The translations under genes were made by a program, and so were the position numbers. The notes beneath the pieces are model-generated. The model searched no databases, had not been told where the DNA came from, and saw nothing but the letters and a program-made list of their open reading frames with translations. Positions 8,185-17,407 of a DNA stretch of 39,168 bases are shown in pieces. The stretch spans positions 1 to 39,168 of the forward strand of contig CAISDA010000060.1 of assembly GCA_903884005.1 (NCBI GenBank). Direction: 5' to 3'. Numbering within the stretch: the stretch's first letter is position 1; every line of letters begins with the position of its first letter. The DNA comes from an uncultured Ignavibacteriota bacterium (GTDB lineage: Bacteria > Bacteroidota > Ignavibacteria > UBA10030 > UBA8401).

Positions 8185-9102
8185 ATGAAAAAAGTTCACT
8201 ACTCCGTCATAATTTTTTCTTTTCTTTTCGCATTTTTTCTGTGGTTGTCTATCAATCTCTCCAACGAATTCCAGATCAACCTTGCTGTTCCGCTGCGGAT
8301 AGACAATCTGGACAGCGCCAAAGCGCTTGCCAATCATGTCCCTCCATCCCTGACGGTGAGAGTGCGCGGCACAGGATGGAAGCTCCTGAACACGCTGCTC
8401 ACCCCTTCGCTTCAATACACGCTCGATGTCGGCGCTATTCGATGGAAAAAATTATTTTCGGCGAACAACAGCCTCAACGAGCGGTTGAATCTGGCCGAGG
8501 GTGTGAAAGTGATCGAAGTCATTCCGGACAGCATTCTCGTTGTCATAGACGACAAGGTGCACAAGCAGGTACCGCTGTCGGCGCAGATCGATGTGTCGTT
8601 TCGTGAGGGATTCGATAAGGTAGGGCCCGTGGTGATGACGCCGGACAGCGTGATCATTGTCGGGGCAAAGTCGGTGCTGGCTGTGATCACTCAATGGAGC
8701 ACACAGCCATTGACGGTGAAGGATCGCATTTCGGCCGTCAATGAAACGGTCCCTCTTGGCGATCCCTTGCTCTCAGAGATCAGCGTGTATCCGTCCACGG
8801 CTGTTATGCATTTCGACGTGCAGCCGATCGCGGAAAAAAAGATCTCGAACATCTCCGTCACCGTGAATCAACTGCCTGCCAACAGACAGGTCGTGCTCAT
8901 TCCGCCCAAGATCGATATCGTGATCCGTTCGGGCGCGCAGTATGTAGCCGGTGTGAGCGACAATGATATCACGGCGTATGTGGATTACCGGTCGCTCCTC
9001 TTGGACACCAGCGGCACAGTGCAGCCGACGATCGTATGCCCGGAGAACATCAACGTTGTCCGTCGAACGCCGGACATCCTGCAGTATGTGATCCGGAAAT
9101 AA
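8185..9102 (+). CDS. YbbR-domain protein (CdaR-like)
   Basis: A 305-residue protein with a single N-terminal membrane helix (about 6-24, after MKK) followed by an extracytoplasmic part built of repeated YbbR domains, recognisable from VPLRIDNLDS, PPSLTVRVRGT, VPLSAQIDV, GPVVMTPDSVIIVG and PPKIDIVIRSG. In Firmicutes the YbbR protein CdaR regulates the cyclic-di-AMP synthase CdaA. No such cyclase is next to it here, so its partner is unknown. The ATG at 8185 is preferred over a GTG at 8143 because that GTG lies upstream of the predicted -10 box (8155-8160). A perfect 18-bp hairpin spans its stop codon. Confidence 0.82.
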   Translation: MKKVHYSVIIFSFLFAFFLWLSINLSNEFQINLAVPLRIDNLDSAKALANHVPPSLTVRVRGTGWKLLNTLLTPSLQYTLDVGAIRWKKLFSANNSLNERLNLAEGVKVIEVIPDSILVVIDDKVHKQVPLSAQIDVSFREGFDKVGPVVMTPDSVIIVGAKSVLAVITQWSTQPLTVKDRISAVNETVPLGDPLLSEISVYPSTAVMHFDVQPIAEKKISNISVTVNQLPANRQVVLIPPKIDIVIRSGAQYVAGVSDNDITAYVDYRSLLLDTSGTVQPTIVCPENINVVRRTPDILQYVIRK

Positions 9103-9135
9103 GAAGAGCGCCCCGAAGGGGCGCTCTTCTTATTT
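9097..9135. terminator. Bidirectional terminator hairpin
   Basis: A perfect 18-bp stem (9097-9114 with 9118-9135) and a GAA loop, GC-rich at the tip and A/T-rich at its base. It includes the TAA stop of the YbbR gene. A/T bases close the stem on both strands, as expected between the converging YbbR and peptidase genes. Confidence 0.8.
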
Positions 9136-9149
9136 CGTACCTATCCACC

Positions 9150-9202
9150 GATAACTCAAATCCATGTCACTCCGACCGTGATTTGGATGCACACTGAGAT
9201 AC
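9150..9202. repeat. Remnant of the IS66-like miniature element
   Basis: About 53 bp that keep the two ends of the element seen at 2520 and 19492 but lack the middle: GATAACTCA with TCCATGTCA on the left, and GATTTGGATGCACACTGAG plus ATAC on the right. No target duplication is visible. Probably an internally deleted relic. Confidence 0.4.
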
Positions 9203-9224
9203 ATTATTTCAGTGATGCGAACAT

Positions 9225-10835
9225 TTAATTCTGCGCCATCGGTTTACGCGGCAATTTTTGATCCCGCATGGCCGCATCGTAGACGAATGCCGCCATCACT
9301 GTCGCCGCCTGCTGGGCATCCTCTTCGAGGATGCGTTCATAGGCATCGAAGTTGGAATGATATGTCCTGCCGTATTCGATCGGGTCCACGATGAATTGGA
9401 ATCCAGGAAGGCCGATACCGTCGAACGTGAGATGGTCCGTGCCTCCGGCATTGTTCGGCGTGATCGTTTCAACGCCTATGTCGCGCAGCGATTCCATCCA
9501 CGCCCTGAAGATCGGCCGCAGCGCTTCATTACCCTGCGTGTAAATGCCGCGAATTTTTCCTGAGCCGTAATCGTTGTTGAAATACGCGCTCAATTTATCG
9601 TAGTCTTCTTTTTTCACGACGGGTCCCCTCGGATTACGGAAGTCGCCTTCGCGCGAACCGAAATTCTTAAACACATACGCCCGCGAACCAAGCAGGCCCT
9701 GTTCCTCACCGCTCCAGAGTGCGATGCGTATAGTGCGCCGCGGCTTCAGGTTGAGCGCCTTGATGATCCTCATCGCCTCCATGCTCGCCACCGCGCCGGC
9801 GCCGTTGTCGCATGCGCCGCTGCCCGCGTGCCATGAATCGAAATGTCCGCCGACCATCACGATCTCATCTTTCAGATCCGTTCCGGGAATTTCACCGATC
9901 ACATTCCAGCTGTCCTGCGCCGTACTGGTTTCAACTTCCATGTTCATATCGAGCGTGACCGGCAGTCCCTTTTGAAGAATTCTGTGGATGCGGTTATAGT
10001 GTTCGACCGTCACGCTGACCTGCGGAAGAATTGCAGGAGCGTCCGCATCGTACGGGTTCACCCGTTTCCCGTTGACCGCGTTCTCTGGCTGGGGCTCGCT
10101 TGCGCCCGCAACGTAGATCACGCCTCCGTCGCCATGATTGCAATCCAAAATGGCAAGCGCCCCTTCGTTCCTGCAGAGCTCAAGCTTGGCGGAAAGGAGT
10201 TTAGCATCCTCTCGCGCGCTGCGCCGCACTGCAGAATCTGCATGGCTCATGTCTTTCCCGCGCGGAAGCGGGACATCGGCATCGGCCAGCTTCAGCAGCA
10301 CCGAATCGGGGGTCCGCATGGCATTCGGTTTGAAGTTTGGCGCCAGTGCGCGGATCGAATCCAGCAATACGAATTTACCTTTGAGTGTTCCCTTATACGC
10401 GTCGAGCTCGCTTATCGAATTTGCATGAAGGTACACCGCCCCGCCCTTGACTGTGCCCTTGGTGCCCGGCGACCAGGCCTTCGGGTAGGCGAAGAGGGGT
10501 ATGCTCTTCGGTTCAAGCATGCAGAGTGCGAAATGTTTCAGCGTCCACCCCATGCCAAACGGTCCCCACGATTCGAGATGTACGTTCTGAATGCCCATTG
10601 CACTGAGTTCCTTCACTGCCCAGTCGGCGGCAGCCTTATGTTCCGGCGATCCGGTCAAACGCGAACCGTAGACGTTCGTGAGCCAATCCAGCATTTCCAT
10701 CGAACGGGAATGGTGCATTCCTTCGTACTTAATGCGTGTTATTGCTGCCGTGTCGACTTTTTCCGGAACCGTTTGTGTCCATGCGCTGTGCATGCACAAC
10801 ACTGCCGCTGCCATCAATTGAACAAATCGTTTCAT
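9225..10835 (-). CDS. Exported M28-family metallopeptidase
   Basis: A 536-residue zinc peptidase of the M28 family, close in layout to carboxypeptidase Q. After a signal peptide (1-20) comes a protease-associated-type region, then the catalytic domain with ligands in order H331 (GGHFDSWHAGSG), D343 (CDNGAGA), the E377/E378 pair (WSGEEQG), D422 (NNDYG) and H493 (TYHSNFD). All five zinc-site positions of the di-zinc family are present, so it should be active as an exopeptidase outside the cytoplasm. The ATG at 10835 is chosen because a signal peptide starts there and GGAAGGG lies upstream; the in-frame extension to 10889 would bury the signal. It stands alone. Confidence 0.9.
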   Translation of the reverse strand: MKRFVQLMAAAVLCMHSAWTQTVPEKVDTAAITRIKYEGMHHSRSMEMLDWLTNVYGSRLTGSPEHKAAADWAVKELSAMGIQNVHLESWGPFGMGWTLKHFALCMLEPKSIPLFAYPKAWSPGTKGTVKGGAVYLHANSISELDAYKGTLKGKFVLLDSIRALAPNFKPNAMRTPDSVLLKLADADVPLPRGKDMSHADSAVRRSAREDAKLLSAKLELCRNEGALAILDCNHGDGGVIYVAGASEPQPENAVNGKRVNPYDADAPAILPQVSVTVEHYNRIHRILQKGLPVTLDMNMEVETSTAQDSWNVIGEIPGTDLKDEIVMVGGHFDSWHAGSGACDNGAGAVASMEAMRIIKALNLKPRRTIRIALWSGEEQGLLGSRAYVFKNFGSREGDFRNPRGPVVKKEDYDKLSAYFNNDYGSGKIRGIYTQGNEALRPIFRAWMESLRDIGVETITPNNAGGTDHLTFDGIGLPGFQFIVDPIEYGRTYHSNFDAYERILEEDAQQAATVMAAFVYDAAMRDQKLPRKPMAQN

Positions 10836-11189
10836 GAGACTGGTGTTCCCTTCCGCGTTAATGAGAAGATAGTATTTCACATACGACATTTTTTTGACTA
10901 CCGTAAAATGCTGCGGCGCATCGGGCGATGCACACTCGGCCGTTAGGCGATAGAAATATGCTCAGCAGCAATCATGCACGTTTCATGGCATGCTCCCGGT
11001 GAATGTCTCCATGCACATTCCGCAACAAACGAACAGAGTAAAATAAGAAGCTATTCTCTGAGGCGCAATATGAATTTTGGTGAAGGAGGTGTTAAAGACG
11101 GGCCGCATTTTTTTATTAGTGCAGCCCTCGGTGGACGGACGTCGCAACGGCACATGCGAGCGATGCAACGCCGCAGCACAGACGCGTCG
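10836..11189. other. Intergenic region, 354 bp, no gene seen
   Basis: No credible gene. It contains a short perfect palindrome, GCATCG-GG-CGATGC (10918-10931), and a strong plus-strand AAGGAGGTG (11083-11091) with no plausible coding sequence after it. No terminator with a T-run is visible after the kinase gene that ends at 11190. Confidence 0.5.
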
Positions 11190-12689
11190 TCACAAACGGG
11201 ATTTGCGATCGTCCAAATGCGGAATACGAATTGAGAAGAGCGTGCCGGAACGGCGGTCAATGGCGAGCGTGCCATTGATCTGTTTTGTCAATATCCATAC
11301 CAGCCGCAGGCCGAGCGTCGGCGAGGATTCAATGTCGAGTTCCTCCGGAATCCCGACCCCATTGTCGCCCACAATGAGGAGAAGATCGCCCACAGATGTG
11401 TTCTCGATTTTCACCGTAATGCATTTCTTGTATCCGACAGCCACATTCGGTGCGACAAAGGCATATTTGATGGAATTGGACACCAGTTCGTTCACGATCA
11501 GTCCGCAGGGTATTGCGTTGTCGATGCTGAAATATGCGCCGGTTGCCTGGACGTCGAGAGCGATGTCCCCGCCGCCGTAGGTCCGAAGCAGCGAGGACGC
11601 CAGGGATTTCAAATAATCGCCAAAGTCCACATGCGCAAGGTCCTGGGATTGATAGAGTTTTTCATGGATCATTGCCATCGACTTTACGCGGCTCTGGCTT
11701 TCTTTCAGGAACTCCAGCATCCGAACATCGGTGACAGATATCGATTGCAGGTGGAGCAGACTGGATATCACCTGCAGATTGTTTTTCACACGGTGATGGA
11801 TCTCTTTCAGCATTACTTCTTTTTCATGCAGAGAATTCCTGACCCGGTCTTCCGATCTCCTGCGTTCTGTGATGTCTTTCACTACGGAAAGTATCATATC
11901 GGCACCGCCGACAGTAACGATTTCGGACGAGATCAGCGCGATGCCCAGTATTCCTGATTTCTTCTTGAACCAGCATTCATAATTGCGAATACTTCCTTCG
12001 GACCTTATGGTATCCCTGAGAATGACAAGATCTCTTTTATTGCATAGCAGCCCGAGCGCGTGCATCGATTGTCGCATCACTTCATCGCGGGTATAGCCGG
12101 TTGCCTGCAAAAAGCTCTCGTTGACTTCCAACAGGATGCCTTTATTCAGGGAAACAAGGATGACCGGTTCGGGATTTGCCGAAAATATCTTCGCAAATTT
12201 TTCTTCCGATTCACGCAGTTCGTCTTCAGCCTTCCGCTGTTCAGTGACGTCCGTAAAGACGCCGAATGCTCCGGTATATTTCCCTTTTTCATTCGTCCTG
12301 GGTGTTGCAAAGACGCGGATGATCCTGCGCACACCGTCCGCCCGGACGATCGAATAATCATACGATCCTTTTTCACCCTGCCGGCGCATCGATGTTTGGT
12401 TAACCACTATTTCGAAATCATCGGAGTTGGTGAATTCGCTCAGGTTATGGCCGACGAGTCCCCCGGGTCCCACGCCGAACATTGTCTCTGCAGTCTCGTT
12501 TACATAAATGAATTGTTCACGCTCATCGACCATCCCCGCTCCGGCCCCCTGCCCTTCAATAAATGTCTTGAACAGTTCCTGCCATTCACGCAGCGATTGC
12601 CGATGGTTCCTTCGTGCCGACATCGCATCAGCCGTGCGACGAGGCAGAAAAAATAGCATGGCGGCACGGATTGAGGAATGCAAACTCAT
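11190..12689 (-). CDS. PAS-PAS sensor histidine kinase, HisKA_2 type
   Basis: A 499-residue kinase without clear membrane helices. Two PAS domains (about 40-150 and 160-275) each end in a characteristic DxTE(Q/R)R linker. The dimerisation/phosphoacceptor helix reads KEIHHRVKNNLQ, with H298 or H299 as phosphoacceptor, which marks the HisKA_2 group. The ATPase domain has NELVSNSIKYAF (N box), DNGVGIP (G1) and TLGLRLV (G2). No response regulator is adjacent. It starts at the ATG 12689 behind AAGGGGGAG and lies 57 bp downstream of the respiratory locus, so it could be co-transcribed with it. Its input signal is unknown. Confidence 0.9.
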   Translation of the reverse strand: MSLHSSIRAAMLFFLPRRTADAMSARRNHRQSLREWQELFKTFIEGQGAGAGMVDEREQFIYVNETAETMFGVGPGGLVGHNLSEFTNSDDFEIVVNQTSMRRQGEKGSYDYSIVRADGVRRIIRVFATPRTNEKGKYTGAFGVFTDVTEQRKAEDELRESEEKFAKIFSANPEPVILVSLNKGILLEVNESFLQATGYTRDEVMRQSMHALGLLCNKRDLVILRDTIRSEGSIRNYECWFKKKSGILGIALISSEIVTVGGADMILSVVKDITERRRSEDRVRNSLHEKEVMLKEIHHRVKNNLQVISSLLHLQSISVTDVRMLEFLKESQSRVKSMAMIHEKLYQSQDLAHVDFGDYLKSLASSLLRTYGGGDIALDVQATGAYFSIDNAIPCGLIVNELVSNSIKYAFVAPNVAVGYKKCITVKIENTSVGDLLLIVGDNGVGIPEELDIESSPTLGLRLVWILTKQINGTLAIDRRSGTLFSIRIPHLDDRKSRL

Positions 12690-12745
12690 GGTCTCCCCCT
12701 TGAGAAGGTCTTTTGAGAGCTTTACATTACATTCAGCTGATCGTC

Positions 12746-14062
12746 TTACTTGCGTTTGTACGTGAGCATGATATATGCGGCAATGGAATCCGCCTCTGCC
12801 GGCTTGAGTCCCTGATTCGGCATTGGAGGAAACGCCGGATTCATTTTTCGGGGATTGAGAATGAACGCCCGCAATATGTCGCGGTTGTTCTCGTATTTTG
12901 GCAGCACATCCTTATAAGCGGGGCCTATTTTCTTGTCGCCAAAATTATGGCAGGCGGAGCACCTGCCGGCATAGATCTCTTCACCCGTCAGCGGCTTTGC
13001 GCCAAGCCCGAAGCGTGCGAGCAGGCCGGCGTGATCAGCATCGTACTGCGCGGAAAGCACGGCTGTTTCTTTCTGCGTCGCGTTGCCGAACGCAAGCTGA
13101 TCTTTCACGATTGCGACACCGAACACGAGTATAAGCAGAAAGAATGCATTGGCCGCCGTGCGCGCAGTGAAGTGCTGAAGCAGCGCATAGAGAAAGTGGC
13201 CGATGAAAAGCAGGAGCACAACGATGAGGGCGGACAGGCCGAAGACGGTTCCGGTCAATGCGGCCGCCGGCAGTGCTGCAAGAGACGCCAGCACAAAAAG
13301 CGGCAGGAGCATCGTTGAGGCCATTGTGAGCGAGACGGCAAATTTTTTCACGAACAGCGCGTACGGAGTGTCCTCGGAATTTTTCCCCGCGAAAAAGAAA
13401 TACAGAATCACCGCGCCTGTCACCATGCCCGATGCGGCGACGGACTGCAGGATGCGCGCCGCCGACTCAAAGGAAAACAGTGCATCGGCCAATGTTGTGA
13501 CGCTGGACGGAGACGATGCAGCGGCGGCGCCCGCGATCAACAGGGTCAACGAAATCGACAGCAGCACCACGCCCCAGAAGCCGGCCCGGTCGTGCAGACG
13601 GCTCGTCGTCGCCAGATATTCATCCAGGTCTTCCGTCTTCGAGGCTGATGAGGCGATCGAAATGATCTCTTCCAAGCGGAATGTGTAGCGATACGTGTAC
13701 AGCAGCGCCGTCGCGGCGGTAAAGAGCACAAAGGCAAAGAAGATCATGCTGACAGCGACATTATCCGTATGCTGCAGCAGCTGTGCATAGGCGAACAGCA
13801 GGGAGAGGAACGGCAGCACGCCGAAAAACAGCAGTGTGCTTTTATTCGCGATGACGGTTTCCGTCAGCTCTTTTGCAAACCGCGCCGCGACCGGATCATG
13901 CGTGCGCCTTCCCGCGCGTTCGAAATAACGGGAAAGAACGGATGCGCCGAACAATACGCCCGCATACGGAAGGAACAGCATGCAGATGAGATTGAGCACC
14001 AGGTGCAGCAAGGCGATGTGCTCCATCGATTGCGGGAATGCGATGTATTTCAAAAAATCCAT
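12746..14062 (-). CDS. Polytopic membrane protein with C-terminal heme c domain
   Basis: A 438-residue protein with roughly eight hydrophobic segments in residues 10-320 and a C-terminal monoheme cytochrome c domain: CSACH at 368-372 and likely distal Met M407 or M414. I do not recognise the membrane part. It is the last gene of the ACIII-oxidase locus, 80 bp after subunit II, which itself lacks the fused cytochrome domain of caa3 oxidases. It may therefore supply the electron entry domain for the oxidase or act as a small quinol/cytochrome module. The ATG at 14062 is used because the in-frame extension to 14104 is not hydrophobic or conserved-looking. Confidence 0.75.
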   Translation of the reverse strand: MDFLKYIAFPQSMEHIALLHLVLNLICMLFLPYAGVLFGASVLSRYFERAGRRTHDPVAARFAKELTETVIANKSTLLFFGVLPFLSLLFAYAQLLQHTDNVAVSMIFFAFVLFTAATALLYTYRYTFRLEEIISIASSASKTEDLDEYLATTSRLHDRAGFWGVVLLSISLTLLIAGAAAASSPSSVTTLADALFSFESAARILQSVAASGMVTGAVILYFFFAGKNSEDTPYALFVKKFAVSLTMASTMLLPLFVLASLAALPAAALTGTVFGLSALIVVLLLFIGHFLYALLQHFTARTAANAFFLLILVFGVAIVKDQLAFGNATQKETAVLSAQYDADHAGLLARFGLGAKPLTGEEIYAGRCSACHNFGDKKIGPAYKDVLPKYENNRDILRAFILNPRKMNPAFPPMPNQGLKPAEADSIAAYIMLTYKRK

Positions 14063-14142
14063 AGTCGATCCGTTCAAATGTATACATTCAACCGGGCGAA
14101 ACAACCGTTCATCCGGTCAATGGGAAAAATTGTGCCAACCTG

Positions 14143-14793
14143 CTACTTTGCGTCAGTGGTGTCGCGCACGGCGATCTTTCCCGCTTTTCGGGATGCGTCG
14201 GCGTACCAGTGGTCGTACTCATTCCTCGGCATCACATAGATCTTAGTGTACATATAGGAATGTTTCAATCCGCAATACTCGGCACACATGATATCATACA
14301 CGCCCACCTTGTCCGATCTGAACCAGATGTTGTTGCCTTTGTTCGAATAGACGTCTTTCTTCACGCGGAACGCCGGGATATAAAACGCATGACTCACGTC
14401 CACCGAATGCAGATCGCCGCGTATCGCCCGGCCGACAGGCACGTACAGCGTGTCCGTTTGGAGCCCGTCCGGGTATTCGAAGCTCCATTGCCACATGCGA
14501 GCCGTGACCTTGATGACCATGGCGTCCTTCGGAATGTCGCGCATCTCGCGATAGCCCTCCCATCCGAAATAAAACATGCTCATGAACAGCACCAGCGGCA
14601 CCGCGGTCCATAATATTTCGAGCGCAGTATTGCCTTCGATGTTCTTCGGCACAGGATTCTTCGCGCGGCTGTACTTGATGACGAAATAGATCATCGCCGC
14701 TATGATGCCGATGAGCACGATGGCGGACAGCGCTGCGGTGTAGAGGAACGCCGCATCGACGGCATTGGAAAAATTGGATGATGATGTGAACAT
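14143..14793 (-). CDS. ctaC: Cytochrome c oxidase subunit II
   Basis: A 216-residue subunit II with two membrane helices (about 16-40 and 58-78) and a periplasmic cupredoxin domain. The binuclear CuA ligands are intact: H135 in SVDVSHAFYIPAF, then C170, E172, C174, H178 and M181 in CAEYCGLKHSYM. It accepts electrons from cytochrome c and passes them to heme a in subunit I. It ends soon after the cupredoxin domain, without the heme c domain found in caa3-type subunit II. It starts 6 bp after subunit IV and is followed by the membrane cytochrome. The order I-III-IV-II is unusual, since subunit II generally precedes I. Confidence 0.95.
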   Translation of the reverse strand: MFTSSSNFSNAVDAAFLYTAALSAIVLIGIIAAMIYFVIKYSRAKNPVPKNIEGNTALEILWTAVPLVLFMSMFYFGWEGYREMRDIPKDAMVIKVTARMWQWSFEYPDGLQTDTLYVPVGRAIRGDLHSVDVSHAFYIPAFRVKKDVYSNKGNNIWFRSDKVGVYDIMCAEYCGLKHSYMYTKIYVMPRNEYDHWYADASRKAGKIAVRDTTDAK

Positions 14794-14799
14794 GCGTTA

Positions 14800-15096
14800 T
14801 TACCTTACGAATAAATAGTCGGCAAATGTCAATACCAGGAAAATAGCCAGCGTGATGAACGCCACGCCTGCAAATATCTTGAATATCTTGTCTTCAAATT
14901 TCAGGTGCATGAACACATTCATCACCATCAGGCCCTTGATAGAGGCGATCCCGAGGGCGACGAACACGGTCCACGCGCCGAGATTGATGCCGGCTGCAAC
15001 GACGGTGATGCCGGTGAATGCGAGCAGTCCCAGCCAAATGAACGCATAGGTGCCGTACCCGACGATGTGGCCGTGAGCGTTGTTTTCCTGTTGCAT
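14800..15096 (-). CDS. Cytochrome c oxidase subunit IV, prokaryotic
   Basis: A 98-residue protein with three membrane helices (about 14-35, 40-62 and 70-95). The segment GIASIKGLMVMNVFMHLKFED is typical of the bacterial COX4_pro family, a small structural subunit of heme-copper oxidases. It sits 10 bp downstream of subunit III and 6 bp upstream of subunit II. Confidence 0.9.
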   Translation of the reverse strand: MQQENNAHGHIVGYGTYAFIWLGLLAFTGITVVAAGINLGAWTVFVALGIASIKGLMVMNVFMHLKFEDKIFKIFAGVAFITLAIFLVLTFADYLFVR

Positions 15097-15106
15097 ACGA
15101 TAGTCT

Positions 15107-15730
15107 CTAGTGAAGTAAATAAAAAAGCGGGAACAGAAAGATCCAGATCAGATCCACAAGGTGCCAATACAATCCCGCTGTCTCCAATTTTACGGTGTTC
15201 TCACCCGTGTACACATTTCGCTTGATGAAGGACAAATTTACCGCAAGCAGCGCCATGCCGATCACGACATGCAGCGCATGCAACCCGGTCATCACAAAAT
15301 AGAGGCCGAAATACAGGACTTCCCCCTGGGGCCTGTTCATCAATTCCGGCGATCCGGGGTAAATGCCGTTTGCAAATTTTCCAGCCCACTCGAAAAATTT
15401 ATTGACCAAAAAAGCGCCGGCCAGGATCAATGTAGCCGACACAAGCGCCATCGACAGCGCCTTGTTCCCTTTTTGCAGCGCGGTGATGGACATTGCCATG
15501 GTCATACTGCTTGTCAACAGGATGATCGTATTGATGAAGCCGATAGTCGAGTGCAATTCCTGTGCGGCCAGGTGAAACTCTGCCTGGTGCGCATACCGAT
15601 AGACGGCGTAGACGATGAACAGCCCGCCAAAGAGTATCAGTTCGGTGAAGAGAAACAGCCACATTCCCATTCTAGAACCTGCATCGTCCCGGTGCAGGTG
15701 TACAGATTGTGTCTCCCATTGGCCGCTCAC
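15107..15730 (-). CDS. ctaE: Cytochrome c oxidase subunit III
   Basis: A 207-residue five-helix subunit III. Diagnostic segments are MGMWLFLFTELILFGGLF, HSTIGFINTIILLTSS, TGLHALHVVIG and ETAGLYWHLVDLIWIFLFPLFYLL. It stabilises subunit I and helps proton uptake but carries no redox centre. It begins with GTG that overlaps the TGA of subunit I (GTGA), indicating translational coupling. Confidence 0.95.
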   Translation of the reverse strand: MSGQWETQSVHLHRDDAGSRMGMWLFLFTELILFGGLFIVYAVYRYAHQAEFHLAAQELHSTIGFINTIILLTSSMTMAMSITALQKGNKALSMALVSATLILAGAFLVNKFFEWAGKFANGIYPGSPELMNRPQGEVLYFGLYFVMTGLHALHVVIGMALLAVNLSFIKRNVYTGENTVKLETAGLYWHLVDLIWIFLFPLFYLLH

Positions 15731-17367
15731 TGTGCCTCCTTTGCTGCAATTTCATAACGCGAATAATCATACGGCCCGGTCGTCACGGTGGGTATTGTCT
15801 CAAAATTTTCGAGCGGGGGCGGCGTATCGACAGTCCATTCGAGCGTTGTTCCTCCCCACGGATCCATGCCGGCCTTCTCGCCGCTCCGCATGCCTCGTAT
15901 CAGGTTCACGATCATCATGACCAATCCCGCGAACAGGATCCACGATCCGATCGTCGATGCGATGTGGTACGGCTGGAACTGGGGAAGATAATCGTAATAG
16001 CGTCTCGGCATGCCGAGATACCCCATGATGAACATCGGAAAATACGTGAGGTTGAATCCGATCGTCACATGCGCCCATGCCACGATCGCCGTTTTTTTAT
16101 TATACATGCGCCCGAACATTTTCGGGAACCAATAATGCATCGCGGCAAAAAAGCCGAACCCTGCGCCGCCGAACATCACATAATGGAAGTGGGCGACAAT
16201 GAACGACGTATCCTGCAGATGAATGTCGATGGACAGTGCGCCTATCATGAGGCCGGTGAAGCCGCCGATCGAGAACTGAATGATGAACGCGAGCGCGTAC
16301 AGCAGCGGCGCTTCGAGCGCGATCGACCCTTTATAGAGCGTGGCAACCCAGTTGAACACTTTGATCGCGCTCGGGATGGACACAAGAAATGTCAGGAAGG
16401 AAAAAATGAACATCGCCGTCGTGCTCATACCGGCGGTGAACATATGGTGTCCCCACACGAGCGAACCGAAGAAGGCGATCGCGAGGCTTGAATACGCGAT
16501 AAATTTATAGCCGAAGATCGTTTTTCGCGCAAAGACGGGTATGATCTCGGAGATGATTCCCATTGCGGGCAGGATGATGATGTACACGGCCGGGTGCGAA
16601 TACGTCCAGAAGAGATGCTGGTACAGCACCGGGTCGCCGCCCAGCGAAGGATCGAAGATGCCGACCTGAAAAACACGCTCGATCATGACGAGCAGCAGCG
16701 TGATGCCGATGATCGGGGTCGCGAGTATCTGCACCCACCCTGTCGCGTAGAGTGACCATGGGAACAGCGGCATGCGAAACCAGTCCATGCCCGGCGCGCG
16801 CATACGGTGAATAGTGGTGATGAAATTCAATCCGGTCAGGATGGACGAGAAGCCGAGAATGAACGCCGCGGTGAGCGCGGGGATCACGTTCGTCGTTGTC
16901 CGTATGCTGTACGGGATGTAGAACGTCCACCCCGTGTCCACCGGTCCGCCCGGCAGGAACAACGACGTGATCGCGAGCAGCCCGCCGATGATATAGAGAT
17001 ACCACGACAAGAGATTCAATCGGGGAAAGAACACATCCTTCGCGCCGATCTGTATCGGCAAAAAGAAATTCCCGAAGACCGCGGGCATGGCGGGAATGAC
17101 GAACAGGAAGATCATGATAATGCCGTGCAGCGTGAACAATGAATTGTACGTCTGCGGCTCCATGATCGTCTTGCCCGGCGCGATCAATTCGAGCCGCATG
17201 AGGACGCCGAAAATTGCGCCGACAAAGAAAAAGGAGACGATCGCATAGAGATACATGATCCCGATGCGCTTATGATCCTTCGTTAAGAGCCAGGCCCAGA
17301 TTCCCTTATGTTCCGTTTGCACGTTCCAAAAATCCGGTTCATGGGACGTGACGTGTGCTTTCGCCAT
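15727..17367 (-). CDS. ctaD: Cytochrome c oxidase subunit I, A2-type heme-copper oxidase
   Basis: A 546-residue catalytic subunit with about twelve membrane helices that reduces oxygen and pumps protons. Ligands are H81 (low-spin heme, FTLHGIIM), H258 with its cross-linked Y262 (YSHPAVY), H307/H308 (WGHHMFTAG), H393 (heme a3) and H395 (low-spin heme) in VAHFHYVMFG. The YSHPAVY sequence, with no Glu in the D-channel position, marks subfamily A2, as in the Rhodothermus enzyme. STTAMFIFSFLTF carries the K-channel region. AAAGGAA precedes the ATG at 17367. It lies 40 bp downstream of the SCO gene and is the first oxidase gene. Confidence 0.97.
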   Translation of the reverse strand: MAKAHVTSHEPDFWNVQTEHKGIWAWLLTKDHKRIGIMYLYAIVSFFFVGAIFGVLMRLELIAPGKTIMEPQTYNSLFTLHGIIMIFLFVIPAMPAVFGNFFLPIQIGAKDVFFPRLNLLSWYLYIIGGLLAITSLFLPGGPVDTGWTFYIPYSIRTTTNVIPALTAAFILGFSSILTGLNFITTIHRMRAPGMDWFRMPLFPWSLYATGWVQILATPIIGITLLLVMIERVFQVGIFDPSLGGDPVLYQHLFWTYSHPAVYIIILPAMGIISEIIPVFARKTIFGYKFIAYSSLAIAFFGSLVWGHHMFTAGMSTTAMFIFSFLTFLVSIPSAIKVFNWVATLYKGSIALEAPLLYALAFIIQFSIGGFTGLMIGALSIDIHLQDTSFIVAHFHYVMFGGAGFGFFAAMHYWFPKMFGRMYNKKTAIVAWAHVTIGFNLTYFPMFIMGYLGMPRRYYDYLPQFQPYHIASTIGSWILFAGLVMMIVNLIRGMRSGEKAGMDPWGGTTLEWTVDTPPPLENFETIPTVTTGPYDYSRYEIAAKEAQ

Positions 17368-17407
17368 AATGTATTCCTTTTGTAATAAAAATTCACCCGT
17401 TCCGCTA

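Noticed and set aside
11083-11580. Plus-strand gene after a perfect AAGGAGGTG
   Set aside because: The only open frame runs antisense through the kinase gene and has no protein-like pattern; the motif seems to be chance.
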